A DNA stretch of 64,000 bases from Ceratodon purpureus (GCA_014871385.1 CM026423.1:8766803-8830802); one strand, 5' to 3'. Shown: positions 46,653-60,189, counted from the stretch's first letter. Numbers and translations are program-made. The notes: a model not told the origin generated them from the sequence alone.

Positions 46653-49600
46653 GAGCATTATGCATCAGCTCTGCCGAGATCAGGTAGTCCCTAGGCTACA
46701 GTTTTTTGTTCTGATGAATTTTTGCATTATCTTCTCGGTATTTGTAGATGTTTCTAAACTCCAACACATACGAGAATGTTCGATGACTGACATGTTAGCT
46801 TCTTTTCCAAGTTGTGTATACTCATTAATTATACGTATGTTGTCCCTGTCCAGGCATGCAGGAGTATAGATACTTCGAATGTTGACGCGTGAACTTGAAG
46901 TTAGATCGTTAAATTTGAGCTATACAATTCTTGAAGAATCCGAATGCCGACATCTAGTAATGCCTAGGGTAGAGTGTCTTTTCAATGCGAAATATGCATC
47001 TTGTTCAAGTTTCTGAGGTCAAAGCCACAGCAGAAAGTTTAATGACTTGCTGAAGTGCTGCTTTTGCACGTTGTTTGCACACAAAAATACAGATACTTGT
47101 TTCATGTTACTTGTCGAGGCATGCATGAGTTAGATGCCTCGATTGTTGACACGTTTGAATTCGAAGTTTGATCGTATGAGCTTCACAAGTCTGGAAGGAT
47201 GGTAGAGTCTGCATGGGTAGGGATCATGCAACCCCACGATAGAGATGCAGACAATCTTGAAGTTGGAGATGAAGAAGTTGAAACCAACCAACCACACCAG
47301 TGAATATGTGTTCTGAAATCTCAATGAGATGCGATACTATGCTACTTTGTCGTAATTAAGTTGTTCAAACAATTGTGAGACAAAGAAACGAAACACAGCT
47401 GTGTATCCTGATAATTAGAACAAAGATCTCTATTGCGATGAATTATCCAAGATTTAGTCCAAATTCTAGTTTTGGATTTGAGTGTTACTAATGGTCTCAA
47501 TTTCTGCTCTAGTAACAGTTTTGAAATGTAGTCGGATTTTTTGTTTTAATCTTACGCATCGGAAGTGTCTCCAATCCAATAATCCTCACTTCATGCACAA
47601 ATGTCAAGATGCTTTTTTTGGTCAAGTTTGGTAAAGGTCGATTATTTAAGCATCATTTCCGTTACATGAATAGAGTTTGCAATTGTGTACGTCGGCAGTA
47701 CTTCCATATGCTTGTCTCCTCAACCAAAGACTGATACAATGTCGAAGTTGTAAACTTGTCTGAAATGGTGTTACATGTCTAGACAAATTTATGCTATCTT
47801 CAGCGACAGCAACTGTTGTCTGATCATATACCAATGTCATTCAACGTTATCAAGGTGTAGGAGTAGTGGAGTTCTTGCTTTGTTACTTCATTCCACCCTT
47901 CAAGATATATGACTAATTTACCACAATTGAAGAGCATAATCGCACATCTCATTCCCTGCTGACATCGATTCTTCTTCCTTGAAACGTTCCATTTCCTAAA
48001 CCAAACTTTATCTGTGAAAATTCTCCACATTCTCATAAATGAAAGTATCATTTTTAAGGGTGCATTATACTCTAACCTTCCAAATCTAGGGTTCGCATCT
48101 TACCATGGTTTATCCATTACTTTTTTCAATTTGGGCATGCTTGCATCTACATGGTTAAATAGTATAAATAATAGCACTAATTATAACACAAAATTTTAAG
48201 AAAATATTTAGACATAATTGTTGTGGATTTTAGAAGTGATTTTATAAGTGATATATATGGAATACAACAAAAATTTACAAGTTAAAGAGTAAAAAGTGTT
48301 GGCACATTGATCAAGATTGGTATAGATTGATCTTATGGAAAATTAATGAGAGAAAATTAAAACAAACATGATAACAAACCACTAATATATACTAAATATC
48401 ATATAGTACATGCATTATATTTGTAAGATTTTTCTTATTTTCAAGTATTTTCAGCGCTTTTGCGTTTTGTTAATAATATGATTATATAAAAAAGAAGTAC
48501 AATAAAGTGAACTACTAAGTGCGACATGTGATCACTAGGAAGTGAATATGTAATGTGTTGTTTTTAAAAGCTCAAAGCTGATTTTCAGCAATTTAGTCAC
48601 ATTTCACGATGATATAAGTCATTTTAGATGCGTCTACACAAAAAGAATATCTTTAACTGAAACTTGATATTATCGCAAATTTAATGTCAAAAAAATTTAT
48701 TGTTTCAAATTTTTAATTTCTTAATTTGGTAGCCCTTATCCTTTTTAGAGGATGTTTTTTCCAATCAAAAAGTGATGTTTGGTGAAAAAACTTACAAAAA
48801 GTAACGAAAAGTGACCCTCTCAAGAAACATCGTTGGTGTACTTTTGAAACTCTAAACCAATTTATGAGTATATGACCTAACCATTTTAGAATACAACTCA
48901 AGTGCCATATAAAGGCCACCACCCCATCAAAAGTGGTTTTCAGATAATTTTGATTTCTTTTTAGCCACTTTTTCAAAAGACTGCTTTTGCTTTATTTGGA
49001 TTTAAAGCCCTCAAATAATAACCTTGAAGTGTTTACTTTGCACAACATTTTTCTAAGTTATAGAGAAAAAAAGTTGAGAATCCATATTACCAAAAAAATG
49101 AATTCAATTACACATTTCCATTTCTTTTGTGCAATTTTGGCAGGAGGGCCAAAACTGAAATTTAGATAACCACTTTTTTGGTCCACTTAATAAGTCTTGG
49201 AGAATATTAAATCATATTCACTGCTACTAAAAAACTTCGTCCTCCGCAGTGTCAAGGATGAGACAGAAAGCACCTCAGAGAAGTTCTCTAATCCATTGTC
49301 CACATACCTTTGGGATCCGGCTTCTTCTTGAAGATATTCAGCTTCGAGAACCTCCTGATGCCACTACCCTCTCGCAAACACTACTCCACCTCTTACACGG
49401 CCTCCGCAACTATAAATTCTCCTCTCTCATGGGTTCCAAAAAATTCAAAAATCCGGACATCAGAATACAAACATGAACTCCAATTGCCAAGGGAACTCAC
49501 ACCAACACGATCACACTCCGGCATTCTCACGCTGGAAAGAAATTCTGCATTCCACAAGACCTCCAATTTCAAGCTAGCAACATTAACAGGAATCACCCAG

Positions 49601-50730
49601 CACACGTCAACACTACAACAAACCCAAACCTCAACCATTATCATTTCAACACGACTTTGACATAGGATTCCATTCCTATATTCAATATATTTTTCAATAC
49701 TATCTTCTTACACATTTTTATTCCACATTCAATAATGTGTATAATATAATGAATTAATGTTATGTTGATATTCATTCATTTATTTCATCCGCTTTAGATG
49801 ATAAAGTAGTTTAACTTTGTTGATTCTATAAGCATCCGTTGATGATACTCTGCATCAACTTCGTCTCTTTTTTTTGCAAATATATGTCTTGTGCAAAAGG
49901 TTCATTGAAGCATTAATTCAATGTGAGAGAATTTACGTGCCAGCTATTATGGGAAAGAAGGAGTACCAAAGAACATTCCTAAGTAAGAATACATGCATTC
50001 TTTTGTACCTTTATGAAATACCCTTGGTGTGATATTTTTTGGATAACCGTATAATGGATGGAAAAAGGGAATATTAAAATTAAATGGATTCAAACCTTTT
50101 GAAAAAAAATTAAAACTTAAAAACTAATGAAGGGAAGTTACTCCTCGAAGGGACGCACATGAAAATCAGTGAGTCATCATCATAGCAACCTACCTAGTAC
50201 CCACCCTTCCCCGCGCCCCGAGAAATCATCCCCGTTCGAACATTCCACCCCGAATCGACCGCCCCGCAACTGCATGGCAAACTCCTCGTCCTCCCCCCTT
50301 CACTCAATCCCCGCCTTTTCAGACCCCCACCCCCCAAAACCAACCCCATCTACCCCCACCCTACATCTTACTCAGTATTATCTACGTAAGTCAAAGTGAC
50401 GTCCCAAATTACAAACCCCAAATACCGTGATTATCTACCAGTACTGTCCACTTTACGAACCCAAATCTACGAAACGATAAGAATTGTCGTGTGCAGTTCC
50501 TGGGATCGTCGTGTATGTGCGCTTGTTTTGGAAAAGACAGCGGAGCTCGGTTGCGGCGTCCGCGGAGAGGAATGTGGGAGAGGGAGGGATGGAGGAGGGA
50601 TGGAGGTGGTGATGGCATCGCAATGCTGATGCGGAGGGGGTTGTTTTGAGCTCTCATTCGGCGGCATTCGGTGCAGAGGGGAGGGAGGGAGGGTAGGGGG
50701 AAGGGGAGAGGGGGGAGCGGAGGGGTAGGC
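46653..50730. other. Intergenic region; 3' UTR of the Roco gene, then AT-rich spacer
   Basis: Positions 46653 to about 47000 probably hold the Roco 3' UTR. From there to about 50150 the sequence is AT-rich with no supported gene, RNA or clear repeat; frames at 48713-48976 and 49249-49660 lack motifs. From 50169 the composition becomes C-rich on plus, leading into the sterol desaturase leader. Confidence 0.4.
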
Positions 50731-50731
50731 C
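50570..50731 (+). promoter_or_regulatory. G-rich 5' leader of the sterol desaturase gene (quadruplex-prone)
   Basis: Just upstream of the ATG at 50732, the sense strand is dominated by GGGAGGGA units. Between 50678 and 50725 there are more than four runs of three to six G separated by one to four bases, so both the DNA and the mRNA leader could fold as a G-quadruplex. If transcribed, this would lie within about 55 nt of the start codon, where it could slow scanning. A looser GGGATGGAGG series lies at 50575-50610. Confidence 0.6.
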
Positions 50732-52860
50732 ATGGCGACGTCGGGCGTTGTCATGCGGGGGGCGGTGTGCATGGTGGCGCTCGTGGCGGTGTGGGGGGTG
50801 GTGTGCATGGGCGCGGATGTGGAGGTCGTGAACGGATCGAGTTACGCGACGTCGGGGGCCGTGCCGGGGGAGAATGTCGTGCCGCTGGTGAAGGGGAGCC
50901 CCGAGTATTTGCAGCTGTTCGTGGAGGAGACGCGGTGGTACAATGATATTGTGCTGGGATGGTGGCTGCCGCGGTCCGTGCGCGACGCGATTCCGCATAC
51001 GCTGCAGACGTGGTTGCGGAACTATCTGGCGGGGTTGTTGTTGTATTTCTCCTCCGGCGGGTTGTGGTGCCTTTACATCTACAGTTGGAAGGGCGAGCAC
51101 TTCTTTCCCGCAGGTCAGGAGTTGCAGAGTTGCGGTTCGGTGTTTGGTTTCGGTTTGGCATTTAGGTTAGCGTAATTGCTCTAATCCATCATTAAGGTAA
51201 ATGATTGCGACAGTGGCGAAGGATCGATCAGATTCTTTTAAGCACTGTTCCATTGATTGGAGTCGGATGAGTGAGGAGGTTCGGGAGGGTGATCGGCATT
51301 GTTGCAACTTCCAGGGGTGTTGTTGGTTGGGATATGATTGAGGCTCAAATCCAAAATATTAGGGTGATAGTATCTGATCGCTGGGCAAGAGCGGCGGCAA
51401 TAGCTGTGACAATTATAGTCCAACGCGGTTACTCGCAGGTTTCGTTCCTGTGGGTCTGTATCTGCAATGTGAGGTTCATTTGAGGGTATCCCGTGCGAAA
51501 TCCTCCAATGCGGTATGTTTGTGATCAATTGTGACGTCTGCGACTCTGGATCTGGAATAGGTTTAGAGTCGCTGTTGATCCGGTTTAACGGTTGCGATTT
51601 GGATAAACATCTAATTTCGGAAATCAGGATTGTTTAGAAGCTCGCAGAGAGATTTTTTCTGACTGTTCAGATCCTTCGGGGTAAACTTTGTTGGTTTTCC
51701 ATTTTTAGTGATCGTTTCTAGTCATGTGGACCTCGCATGTGAGTCGATGCCCTCAAAATTTCTGCAGCCTGTCGTTATCACTTGCCTTTCATTTCTGCTC
51801 ATCCTTTCATGCACTGTGCACGAGGTTTTCGTAAATGCTTAAGGGGTCTCTAGCTTACACTTCTTGTTTCTCCTTTTACTGATCTCTTCTTTCTCCTTTT
51901 GCTGACCTCTTGTTTCTCCTTTCGCTGAACTCTTTTTTCTCCTCTGATTTCAATGTTTTCTCCATTGATATGGTATTGACATCTCGATTCTGTCTGTCAA
52001 TTTGTTTCAGGTGGTATACCGGCGAAGGAACCCATCATGCTACAGATCTGGGTGACTATGAAGGCCATGCCCGTGTACACAGGACTCCCTACTCTTTCAG
52101 AATATATGATTGAGAAGGGCTGGACTAAGAGTTTTGCTCGTATTGAGGATGTTGGATTGCCCACCTACGTGTGCTTAGTCCTCACCTACTTATTTGTGGT
52201 GGAGTTTGGTATCTACTGGATGCATAGGGAGCTTCACGATATTAAACCCTTGTATAAATATCTCCATGCAACACATCACATTTACAACAAGCAAAACACG
52301 CTGTCACCTTTTGCAGGTAAACACGCTATCCATGGCCACTTTCGAGTAATTTTACTTTACCTATTTGTTTATTATTTCCTAGAGGAGTTTAAGATCTTGA
52401 AAGCATGAAAGTTTCTTATTATTTCCTCTGTGGCTCGTTTCGTTCACCTAACCTCGAAACCTTCCAACACTGAATTCTGTGCCCTATGATTGGCAGCTGG
52501 TGCAAAAATAACTATTATTCTGCTGAATTAGACCTCACTGTGTGGTGTGTTGCAGGTTTGGCCTTCCATCCGATCGATGGGTGTTTACAAGCATGCCCTC
52601 ATGTTATCGCATTATTTTTGATGCCGATGCACTTTTTTACACATGAGATTCTACTCTTCTGCGAAGGGGTTTGGACAACTAATATACATGACTGCATTGA
52701 TGGAAATGTCTGGGGCATTATGGGAGCTGGTTACCACACTATTCATCACACAACATACCGACACAACTACGGCAACTACACAGTGCTTTTCGATTGGCTA
52801 TTTGGCACTTTGCGTGACCCCGTTGAACGGAAGCTTGAAACACACGCCAAGGCTTCGTAG
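50732..52860 (+). CDS. STE1: Delta(7)-sterol-C5(6)-desaturase
   Basis: This ER membrane di-iron enzyme introduces the C5 double bond in plant sterol synthesis, using cytochrome b5 as electron donor. Exons: 50732-51113, 52011-52316 and 52556-52860 (TAG). Phases agree and give 330 aa. The three histidine boxes of the fatty-acid hydroxylase superfamily are intact: HRELH (199-203), HATHH (213-217) and HTIHH (290-294). Around them lie [38 protein letters not shown] and [18 protein letters not shown], nearly as in Arabidopsis STE1/DWF7. The N-terminus is about 50 residues longer than the Arabidopsis enzyme (281 aa) and includes a hydrophobic segment at about residues 10-27. The next in-frame ATG codons (residues 8, 14 and 26) would shorten it only partly. 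A fungal-type ERG3 or a C4-methyl oxidase is excluded by these box contexts. Confidence 0.93.
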
Positions 52861-54700
52861 TGAATTGGCTGCTTCGACAATTCTCCAAATCCCCTATCTT
52901 TCACCTCTATTTACATCCCTCGGTGGATCTGATGGCTTTCAGATGGCTGTTCAAGATGTGCTGCCAAGCTCTCATTTGAATCAAATATCAGTGAAAATAC
53001 GTGTTTGGGTGCTGTAGAGAGGACTTCCTTGAGCAGGCCTGGTTCTCCTTATACTACAGTATTTATAATTCTTGCGGAGTTTCAGGGGCCTCCATCAACA
53101 AAGACCATTTTGATGAGCTTCTTTGCTCAGACATGTATTTGTATTGTTCAATAGAGATCACATGGAAAGAGAAAAATACACTCTGGCCTTCCCAGTTTAC
53201 TTCTTGCATTTCTGTGCGTCACCCCTTGATTGTGAATTTTATGGTGTTGAATAGAATGGAGTATGGATTGGTGACGATATCAGTTCAGGAAGTTGCCAAG
53301 GAAACAAGAGACTTAATTGATGTAGTGGTCTTAGCTTTCGGATTTGTTGATTTCAACTCTGACGAAAAGACCCACTGAATTGTGCTGACTGTTTAAATTA
53401 ATTTGCTACTAGTAATTTTATTGTTTTATTTACCAATTTCATGACTGGTTAATACTTGCATTTGAGATACGATGTTAAAATTGGAAATCAAACTTGTTTG
53501 AACCAAACTTGGACCTGTTGAATAGCATATGTAACTTATTTGTGTTTTAATTGTTCTTTAACAAAACGTTACTAAATGTTGATTACCATGATTGTGATAA
53601 AAGTAGTAATCTATAAGAAAGTAATGTATTAATCATTTCTTAATGTTCACTATGAATTTCTACATTAATGAAACAAATATGAAAGAAATAAATTTTGTAT
53701 GTTTAAACAATTTTCTATAAATTTTTTAAAATTTTGTGAAAATTACTCAACATTTTTTTATTTTCAAATTATATAAAATTGCATTATTAAATCTAATTAT
53801 AAGGAAATAGTTGTCCTTCCAATAGCCTCATTTTGATTTTTTTAAAATTTTTTATTTTTAAATTTTTAAATTTTTGAAACATACAAATTCGTTTCGAGGG
53901 TCGCATCAATCGACTGACACAGATTCTAAACTTATGCAATCGGACCGAATTAGACCGGGGGCAATTACGAAAACAAGCCTTCTATCAGGGTACTGGTGGA
54001 GGTTGATTTAGTGGCTAAAGCCACCACAGATAATTGACATAGCAACCTCATGGGTTTCAACCATAAGTACCTTTTACCAGCACTCGTCTTGTTGGTAGTT
54101 TAGGGTTATTTTGGACCTAATCCTTGAAATCCCCTCCGGGGTTAAACAAAAAAGTAACTAACAAAAATACCTAGTGGTAAAAACCGCTAAGACACGGGTA
54201 CAGGTACCCTCGGGCGTAGGAATTCCCGCCTTGGTTGTGGGAGGCATTTTACAGGTGTGTGTGTGGTTGCCCTCTCGTTTCATTTCAGACCTAATCCTTT
54301 CCTTTTTGAATGACAAAGATGACCTCAGCATATAGATATTAGCTTCCGGCCACTCTAGGATGAACTCAAAATACCATTTAGAAATTTATCACATTCGCTA
54401 GTAATTTTTCTAAACGAGACTCTCAGCCTTGGACTCTAATTCTTTTTCGTCTTAAAATCATTCATTAAAACTTCAACTATGAATACAATTTTTAAATTTA
54501 AAACAACAATTCCGAGACCAGACAGAATCTACGAGCTCACAACCTCTCATCACGTCACGGTTTCGTAGCTATTTCCGAGACCCGGAGATACCCGGCCAAC
54601 GAAACGACAGCTCACCACTGAAGCCGGAAAAGCGACAGCCCACAATCAACAACTGGAGTGATCGCCCACAGGACAATTCCGGGCAGAATCCGGGACACAC
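52861..54700. other. 3' UTR of the sterol desaturase gene and AT-rich spacer
   Basis: 52861-53400 is of genic composition and probably 3' UTR; the plus frame 53001-53378 begins with GTG and is not conserved to my knowledge. 53400-53900 is very AT-rich (runs of TTTTTAAATTTTTAAA near 53840-53870). Confidence 0.4.
53960..54270 (+). repeat. Possible SINE-like repeat with duplicated A-box-like words
   Basis: TTTAGTGGCTAAAGCCAC near 54010 and CCTAGTGGTAAAAACCGC near 54170 both resemble a pol III A box (TRGYnnARnnGG). GGGTTTCAACC near 54052 is a loose B-box match. The block is GC-richer than its surroundings. There is no clear poly-A tail or target duplication, so this is a weak call. Confidence 0.3.
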
Positions 54701-54725
54701 AGTGAGGGAATGAAACATGGTATTC

Positions 54726-54740
54726 AAACCCTAACCCTAA
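54726..54740 (+). promoter_or_regulatory. Telo-box (AAACCCTAACCCTAA) upstream of CSN3
   Basis: A double telomere-like motif sits about 185 bp upstream of the CSN3 ATG. In plants, telo-boxes are common just at or after the start of transcription in housekeeping genes, where they bind Telomere Repeat Binding factors. Its position suits a proximal promoter or leader element. Confidence 0.6.
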
Positions 54741-54924
54741 TTTCCAGGCACTCTTGTCGCGCAAGCGTTTCGCGTTGCATTGCCCGGAGCAGAGCGATCA
54801 CTCCGATTGCTGTGCTTGCGCTCGGATCGATCCATCGGGTTGCAGATCGTGTTGTGGTGTCGAAGGAGAAAAGAGGAGAGGAGTGGGGAAGAGGAGAGAA
54901 GGAGGGGAATTGGCGTCGGGATCG

Positions 54925-57900
54925 ATGGACGTGCTAGACCAGTTGGTGACGCAGGTGCAGGCGCTCTCGGGGAGCGACCAGGATGTGGCGCATCTCTATA
55001 CTGTGCTCAAGCAGGCGGATGAGCTGCTGCACTCGCACGCCACCCGCCTTGGCTACTGCCTCACTGCTCTCAACCCCGTCAAGCACTCCCTGGGATACCT
55101 CTATCTGCTGTGAGTTTACCTCGGGTGGGTTTTGATGATTGGGTTAGGGTTTCAGGAGTGGAGTTCGATGCAGGGAGTTTTGGGTGACGTTCGTTTGCTG
55201 GTAGTGATGGTGTTCTGGGGCAGATTTGTGGGATCGTGTGATTGATTACCGGTTTTCGTCGTCAATTGATCTTTATTGGCGAGTAGGTTTTATGGAATGG
55301 GGATCGATGGAGTGGGTTCTGGGTTTATTTGTTATGGTTTTGGAATCAGATTCGATGGAGTTCGCATTAGGTGCCACTGGATTCTGTTTGTTGACTGACC
55401 TAGTTTTGGAAGTAGGTTTTGTGGGATCGGGTTCGCATGGACCGGTTTCTGTTCTGGATTGAGCTAGTTTTGGGAGCATTTTTGGTGGAATTGAGTTGGG
55501 ATGCGGGAGTTTCTGGTGTTGGTTGATGTAGTTTTGGCAGTAGTTTTTTTTGAGTTGAGTGAGTTCGGGTGAACCTGATCAATTGACCTAGTTCTGGGAG
55601 CTGAGTTTGGATGTGCGCGCGGGTCTCTCATACGGTGTTAAATTGTGGTGGATTTTACAGTGAGGCTCATACAGCAGGGTCCATGAGTAGGGAGCAATCT
55701 GAGACTTTTTTGGGACTAGCTTCCACGTTCCTTAATTCTTGTGCTCCAGAGCAGATTCGCCTCGCAGCTGACAAATGTAAGTTTGGATTACGTTTTGGTT
55801 TTTCCACATATGTCAGGGTTTTGGTGTCTTTTGGTATCATAGGAGGACAGAGTGGCAGGTTTGTTAGGGTTTTGGAGTGGGTTTGTTCATTACGTGTACT
55901 GTTGTTTGTATGGAGTGTTCTTGAAATTTATTGGTGTGCGTGAACTTGTGCTGCTATGATTATATTATATGTGAACTCAGTTGCATGATGGTCACTGGAT
56001 GCAGTCAACAATATTTGCCGGAGGTTGAAGGAGCAAGCTATGCACTTGCATGACCCCATGCGCGCTATTCTTCCTCTGCAGGCTGCAATCCGCAAACTCC
56101 AGCCTTCCAGTGAATTCTTGACTGCCATACATGCGGATTTTCTGCAGATGTGCCTACTATCCAAATGCTATAAGGCCAGTCTTAGCGTATTGGAAGACGA
56201 CATATTCGAAATTGATCAAAAAAGAACCGCACTTGTGCCTCGGGATTTTCTTCTGTATTGCTACTATGGGTGCGTTCCCTACGCAGATATTATAAATGCG
56301 AAATTTATTTCTTTTTTCGCTGTTTCCCCTATTTATTATATAGGGTTCAGGACGCATATGCTGTGGTTGATCTTACTGATCTAGTCTTTTTTACAATTGC
56401 AGGGGAATGGTATACATTGGTTTGAAAAAGTTTTCGAAGGCCTTGGAGTTCTTTCAGCATGTACTACATCTTGCTCTTATGCCCCTGCATTTCATTTGTT
56501 TGCTCTAAGTTGTTGACGAAAAAATGCGATCAATTGCGTCGTTCCTTCTTTGGTTAGTTGTTATCACGTGATTTGTCTCTTTCGAGATTTATAGGCAATC
56601 GTTTGTTGATCAGGCAATTACTGCTCCGACGACCTCCCTGAATGCAATCACAATTGCAGCTTTCAGGAAGTACGTGCTGGTGTCTCTTATTCAAAATGGC
56701 CAGGTCTGTAATCTATCTCCTGAATTTAGTCTTTTTATTGAGTTAATGATTGAATTTACTCTTTGTAATCAATGCGTTGCTAATTTGCTTATCTCTATCT
56801 TATCTTTTGCTTCTGGTCTGTGCGCTAGTAAGCACGATCGGGAGGACGTTTCTGATTGAAAGTGTGTTTCATTGGTCTCTTAAAGTTCTAACAATTGGCT
56901 TTGTACCGTACAGGTCCCTCCTTTCCCGAAGTATACGCCGGCGGTTGTTCTAAGAAACCTGAAATCATGCGTTCAGGTACACGAGCTCTTTACTCGTTTT
57001 GTCGATAATGTTTGCGCATTTCGATTTGTTCGTTACCATGGCTCTTTTCTCTATTTTATATCTCCCAATTTCCAAGTCATTAACTAGACAGTTAATCATT
57101 GGCAGGACTACTTGGATTTGGCAAACCTTTACGCTACCCGGAACATTGCCGACGTAAAGCGTTGCATTACCACACACGAGGATGTCTTCAAGAGCGTGAG
57201 TTTCTTGCTATCTTGTATGCAATACTTCTAGGAATTATCATGCTGCCGTTTTAAGGTGCCGTTGTGAACAGTCAACTGCTCATTTCTGGACTGAAAGCTT
57301 TAGCTAGCCATGGACTCATTGTGGACGATAGCCATTAAGCTTGTCGTTCATGTATTTTCAGGATAATAATCTTGGATTAGCGAAGCAAGTAATAGCATCT
57401 CTATACAAGCGTAACATCCAACGATTAACTCAGACCTACTTGACCTTATCCCTCCAAGACATCGCCGACACGGTGCAATTGGATGGCCAGAAGGAAGCTG
57501 AGTTGCATATTCTTCAGATGGTAAGATTAAGTACTTTTTACAAACTGTTTGTTCAATATTTGAAGTGCATAATTATCTGAAGGTCAAGTTTTGAACGGAT
57601 AGAATGATGAATGAGTTACTCTGTGCAGATCAAGGATGGCGATATCTTTGCTGCTATTAATCAGAAAGACGGAATGGTGAGCTTTCAAGAGGATCCCGAG
57701 CAATACAACACATGTGAAATGACGCAACGTCTCAATAATGAGATTCACCAGTATGTTCCTCCCCTGCCTCGTATTCAATGCTTGTTTGGATTATACATTT
57801 AAATGAGGCGGCTGTTCAGCCTTTATTCTCAGCTTTCGTTCTTTGACTGCTTTACTTATGTCATAGATTTAAAGTATTCAATATATTACAGCGTTTTTCA

Positions 57901-58356
57901 CTCGAGGATAGAATTGTTGTTAGTTTTTCTTATGTGCTCTCTGCCTCCTATGCAGTATTGTACGTCTTGCCAAGAAGTTGACATGGGTTGATGAGCAAGT
58001 TTCATGCGATCACGCTTATTTGAGCAAGGTATTCCCTTTCATGAAGATTAATGAGTATTCATCCTTTGAAAGTTGTGGAGTGGGATGAATTGACCCATTT
58101 ATGCTGACACCGAATATATTTCCTACATAAGCAAAACACTTTTAGTGATTCACCTCTATCTTTCTGTCCTGTCTAGCTCTCTATGCATCTTTGTCAGCAA
58201 TCGTCCAACTTTCTTAACATTAGTATTCTGGATTATGCAGTTCTGTCTAGTCTTTGACATTAGGTACTGTGGTTCTTGCAGATTGGAAGAGATCGACCAC
58301 GGTACGAACCTGAGGATTTCGAGTTAGTTCCACAGAAGATGTACACGAATCTCTAA
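54925..58356 (+). CDS. CSN3: COP9 signalosome complex subunit 3
   Basis: CSN3 is one of six PCI-domain subunits of the complex that removes NEDD8 from cullins and so controls cullin-RING ligases. Exons: 54925-55109, 55661-55776, 56005-56269, 56403-56460, 56614-56703, 56914-56976, 57106-57195, 57362-57520, 57629-57750, 57956-58028 and 58282-58356 (TAA). All phases agree and give 431 aa, against 429 in Arabidopsis. Conserved words in order: [121 protein letters not shown] and [19 protein letters not shown]. The PCI/winged-helix part lies at about residues 270-385. The start at 54925 is chosen because it matches the expected short N-terminus; frames opening upstream run through a GC-rich leader. 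Confidence 0.95.
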
Positions 58357-60180
58357 GTGGATATCCCCTATATGTAGCCAGCCCAGCGATCGATTTTGCA
58401 AGTGCAATACGTCGATCTGGGCACGAATTCTAAAACCCTTCTGGGTGGTACAGTGTATATGATTCAACGGTATGCCGAAAGGTGACGTCGGCCCGGATAC
58501 CTGATGGTGCGGGTCAAGAAGTTGTTAAATGGAAGAGTTAAATCTCATTTTGTACATTTTAGCTTGTGGTTGTTGCCGGTGTCCTCTATGACTCCTGAAG
58601 TAAGCAATTTTTTTGATGGGTTCAAAACTGAATGTGGTATAGTATGTTTATGTCTGGTTTCCTGCCGTGTAGTTACCCCTTACAGTCACGATTCCTAATT
58701 TCAAGCGAAGTTTCATTTCTCATAATTTCCTATCGCTCATGCTGGCTGTACCGGCATCTCAGTTGTAATTCTCACTTTCTCTGTCTCAGTCATTAAATGC
58801 TTGTTTGCAAACCGAAACGTAAGTGTTCACAACTTGGTCGTTGGCCGTCATATCTCCTTCCGAATGAGTGGTATTCCCAACCTGCCGGCTTCACTTGTGC
58901 AGGGTCGAGTAACCACTTACATGCTCAACGTCAATACAGATACTGTAGCAGATGTGTACTGGCAGGAGATAGTACTGAAGTGGTTACATGTCTCGCTCAA
59001 GTGTCAATCCTTTCCATTGCATGCTCATCATGACAGGGGTCCTCGCAAGGAATTAGGTGTCTGCATTATGATGGGCATCGTCCTGGCCATGTGAAGGCAT
59101 ATGCTGATGAGGGCCATCAGGCAGTTGTTGCAATTGCTTGTCAATGGCAATCACCAGAACTGAACAACTGCCTGAGTGGGCTGGATAGCTTCTCCACCAC
59201 ATGGGCCATGACTCATGACAGTTTGATTGTGAAATCTACACAAGATGGATTTATGCTGAACCAGAATGTTCCTTGAAAGTTGCTGCCAAATCCCTTTGCT
59301 GCGTTGGAATTACACGAAGGCCGTGTACTAACTGTGAGCTAAATTAATTGCAAAGGAAGAACTGTGTCTTTTGGAAGGTGTCCAGAGACTTTACAAAAAT
59401 CTTGTTTAATATGAGGATATTGAAGACTGGTGATTTTTCTGCATTGTGCTCCTTTCTTAGTTGAATGGATTCGTATGGATTCTAGTGATGTGCATTAATA
59501 GTGCTATTGAGTCTAATTTGTACATATATCTAATATAATTGTTTACAAATTTGATGGAATTTTTTAAAATAATAATAGAAAATAATTTTTATATTTTTAT
59601 GTGTTTTTTTGTTTTAGTTCGTTTTTACTAGGGTAAATCTATAATTGTGATGTATTGCAATTTAATTAACGTTGTTCCAAAGTTCCATCTTCATAGCTAT
59701 GAGAATGGATAGTGGTTTAAATAGTTTTTATTGAATTTTCAAAAATCATGATAGATATTTTAATTTTAATTTTATCTACAAATTTTAAGCTTTGGTGTTG
59801 ATTGATGCAACTTTGAATTAACTCTTGATTTTTAACATGTACAAAATTATATGTTTTACTTGTACCAATGTTATAGTATTTTAAATAAATAACCTTAAGA
59901 TTTTTAAATGAGATATGTAAATGAAGAATGAATTTTTAGAATACACCAATTGATTATACATCTTATGCGTTTTGATATGTTGTAGAAAAAAATTAAAGCA
60001 ACGCAATGCTACTCACAACTGTCGACAAAAATCATAATCTATCATGTCCTTTGGTAAAAATTCCATATTTTTTAATTTGAATATAAATTAAAATATTTCA
60101 CAATGAAGTATCTATTGTAGCACTTGCCAAAAAAGTGGGAAGTCTAATATTTAGGAAATAAATAAACAAATGTATAATTA
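58357..60180. other. CSN3 3' flank and AT-rich spacer
   Basis: 58357-59350 is of genic composition and may be a long or alternatively processed CSN3 3' UTR, or a separate short transcript; frames at 58797-59033 and 58801-59094 overlap and have no recognisable domain. 59500-60180 is AT-rich with no feature. Confidence 0.4.
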
Positions 60181-60189
60181 GATGTATAT

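Noticed and set aside
50467..51161. Long minus-strand and alternative-frame ORFs over the sterol desaturase first exon
   Set aside because: They are shadows of the GC-rich coding exon and leader; only the plus frame from 50732 continues into the conserved protein.
53001..53378. 125-codon frame just after the sterol desaturase stop
   Set aside because: It opens with GTG, lies in the expected 3' UTR and has no family resemblance.
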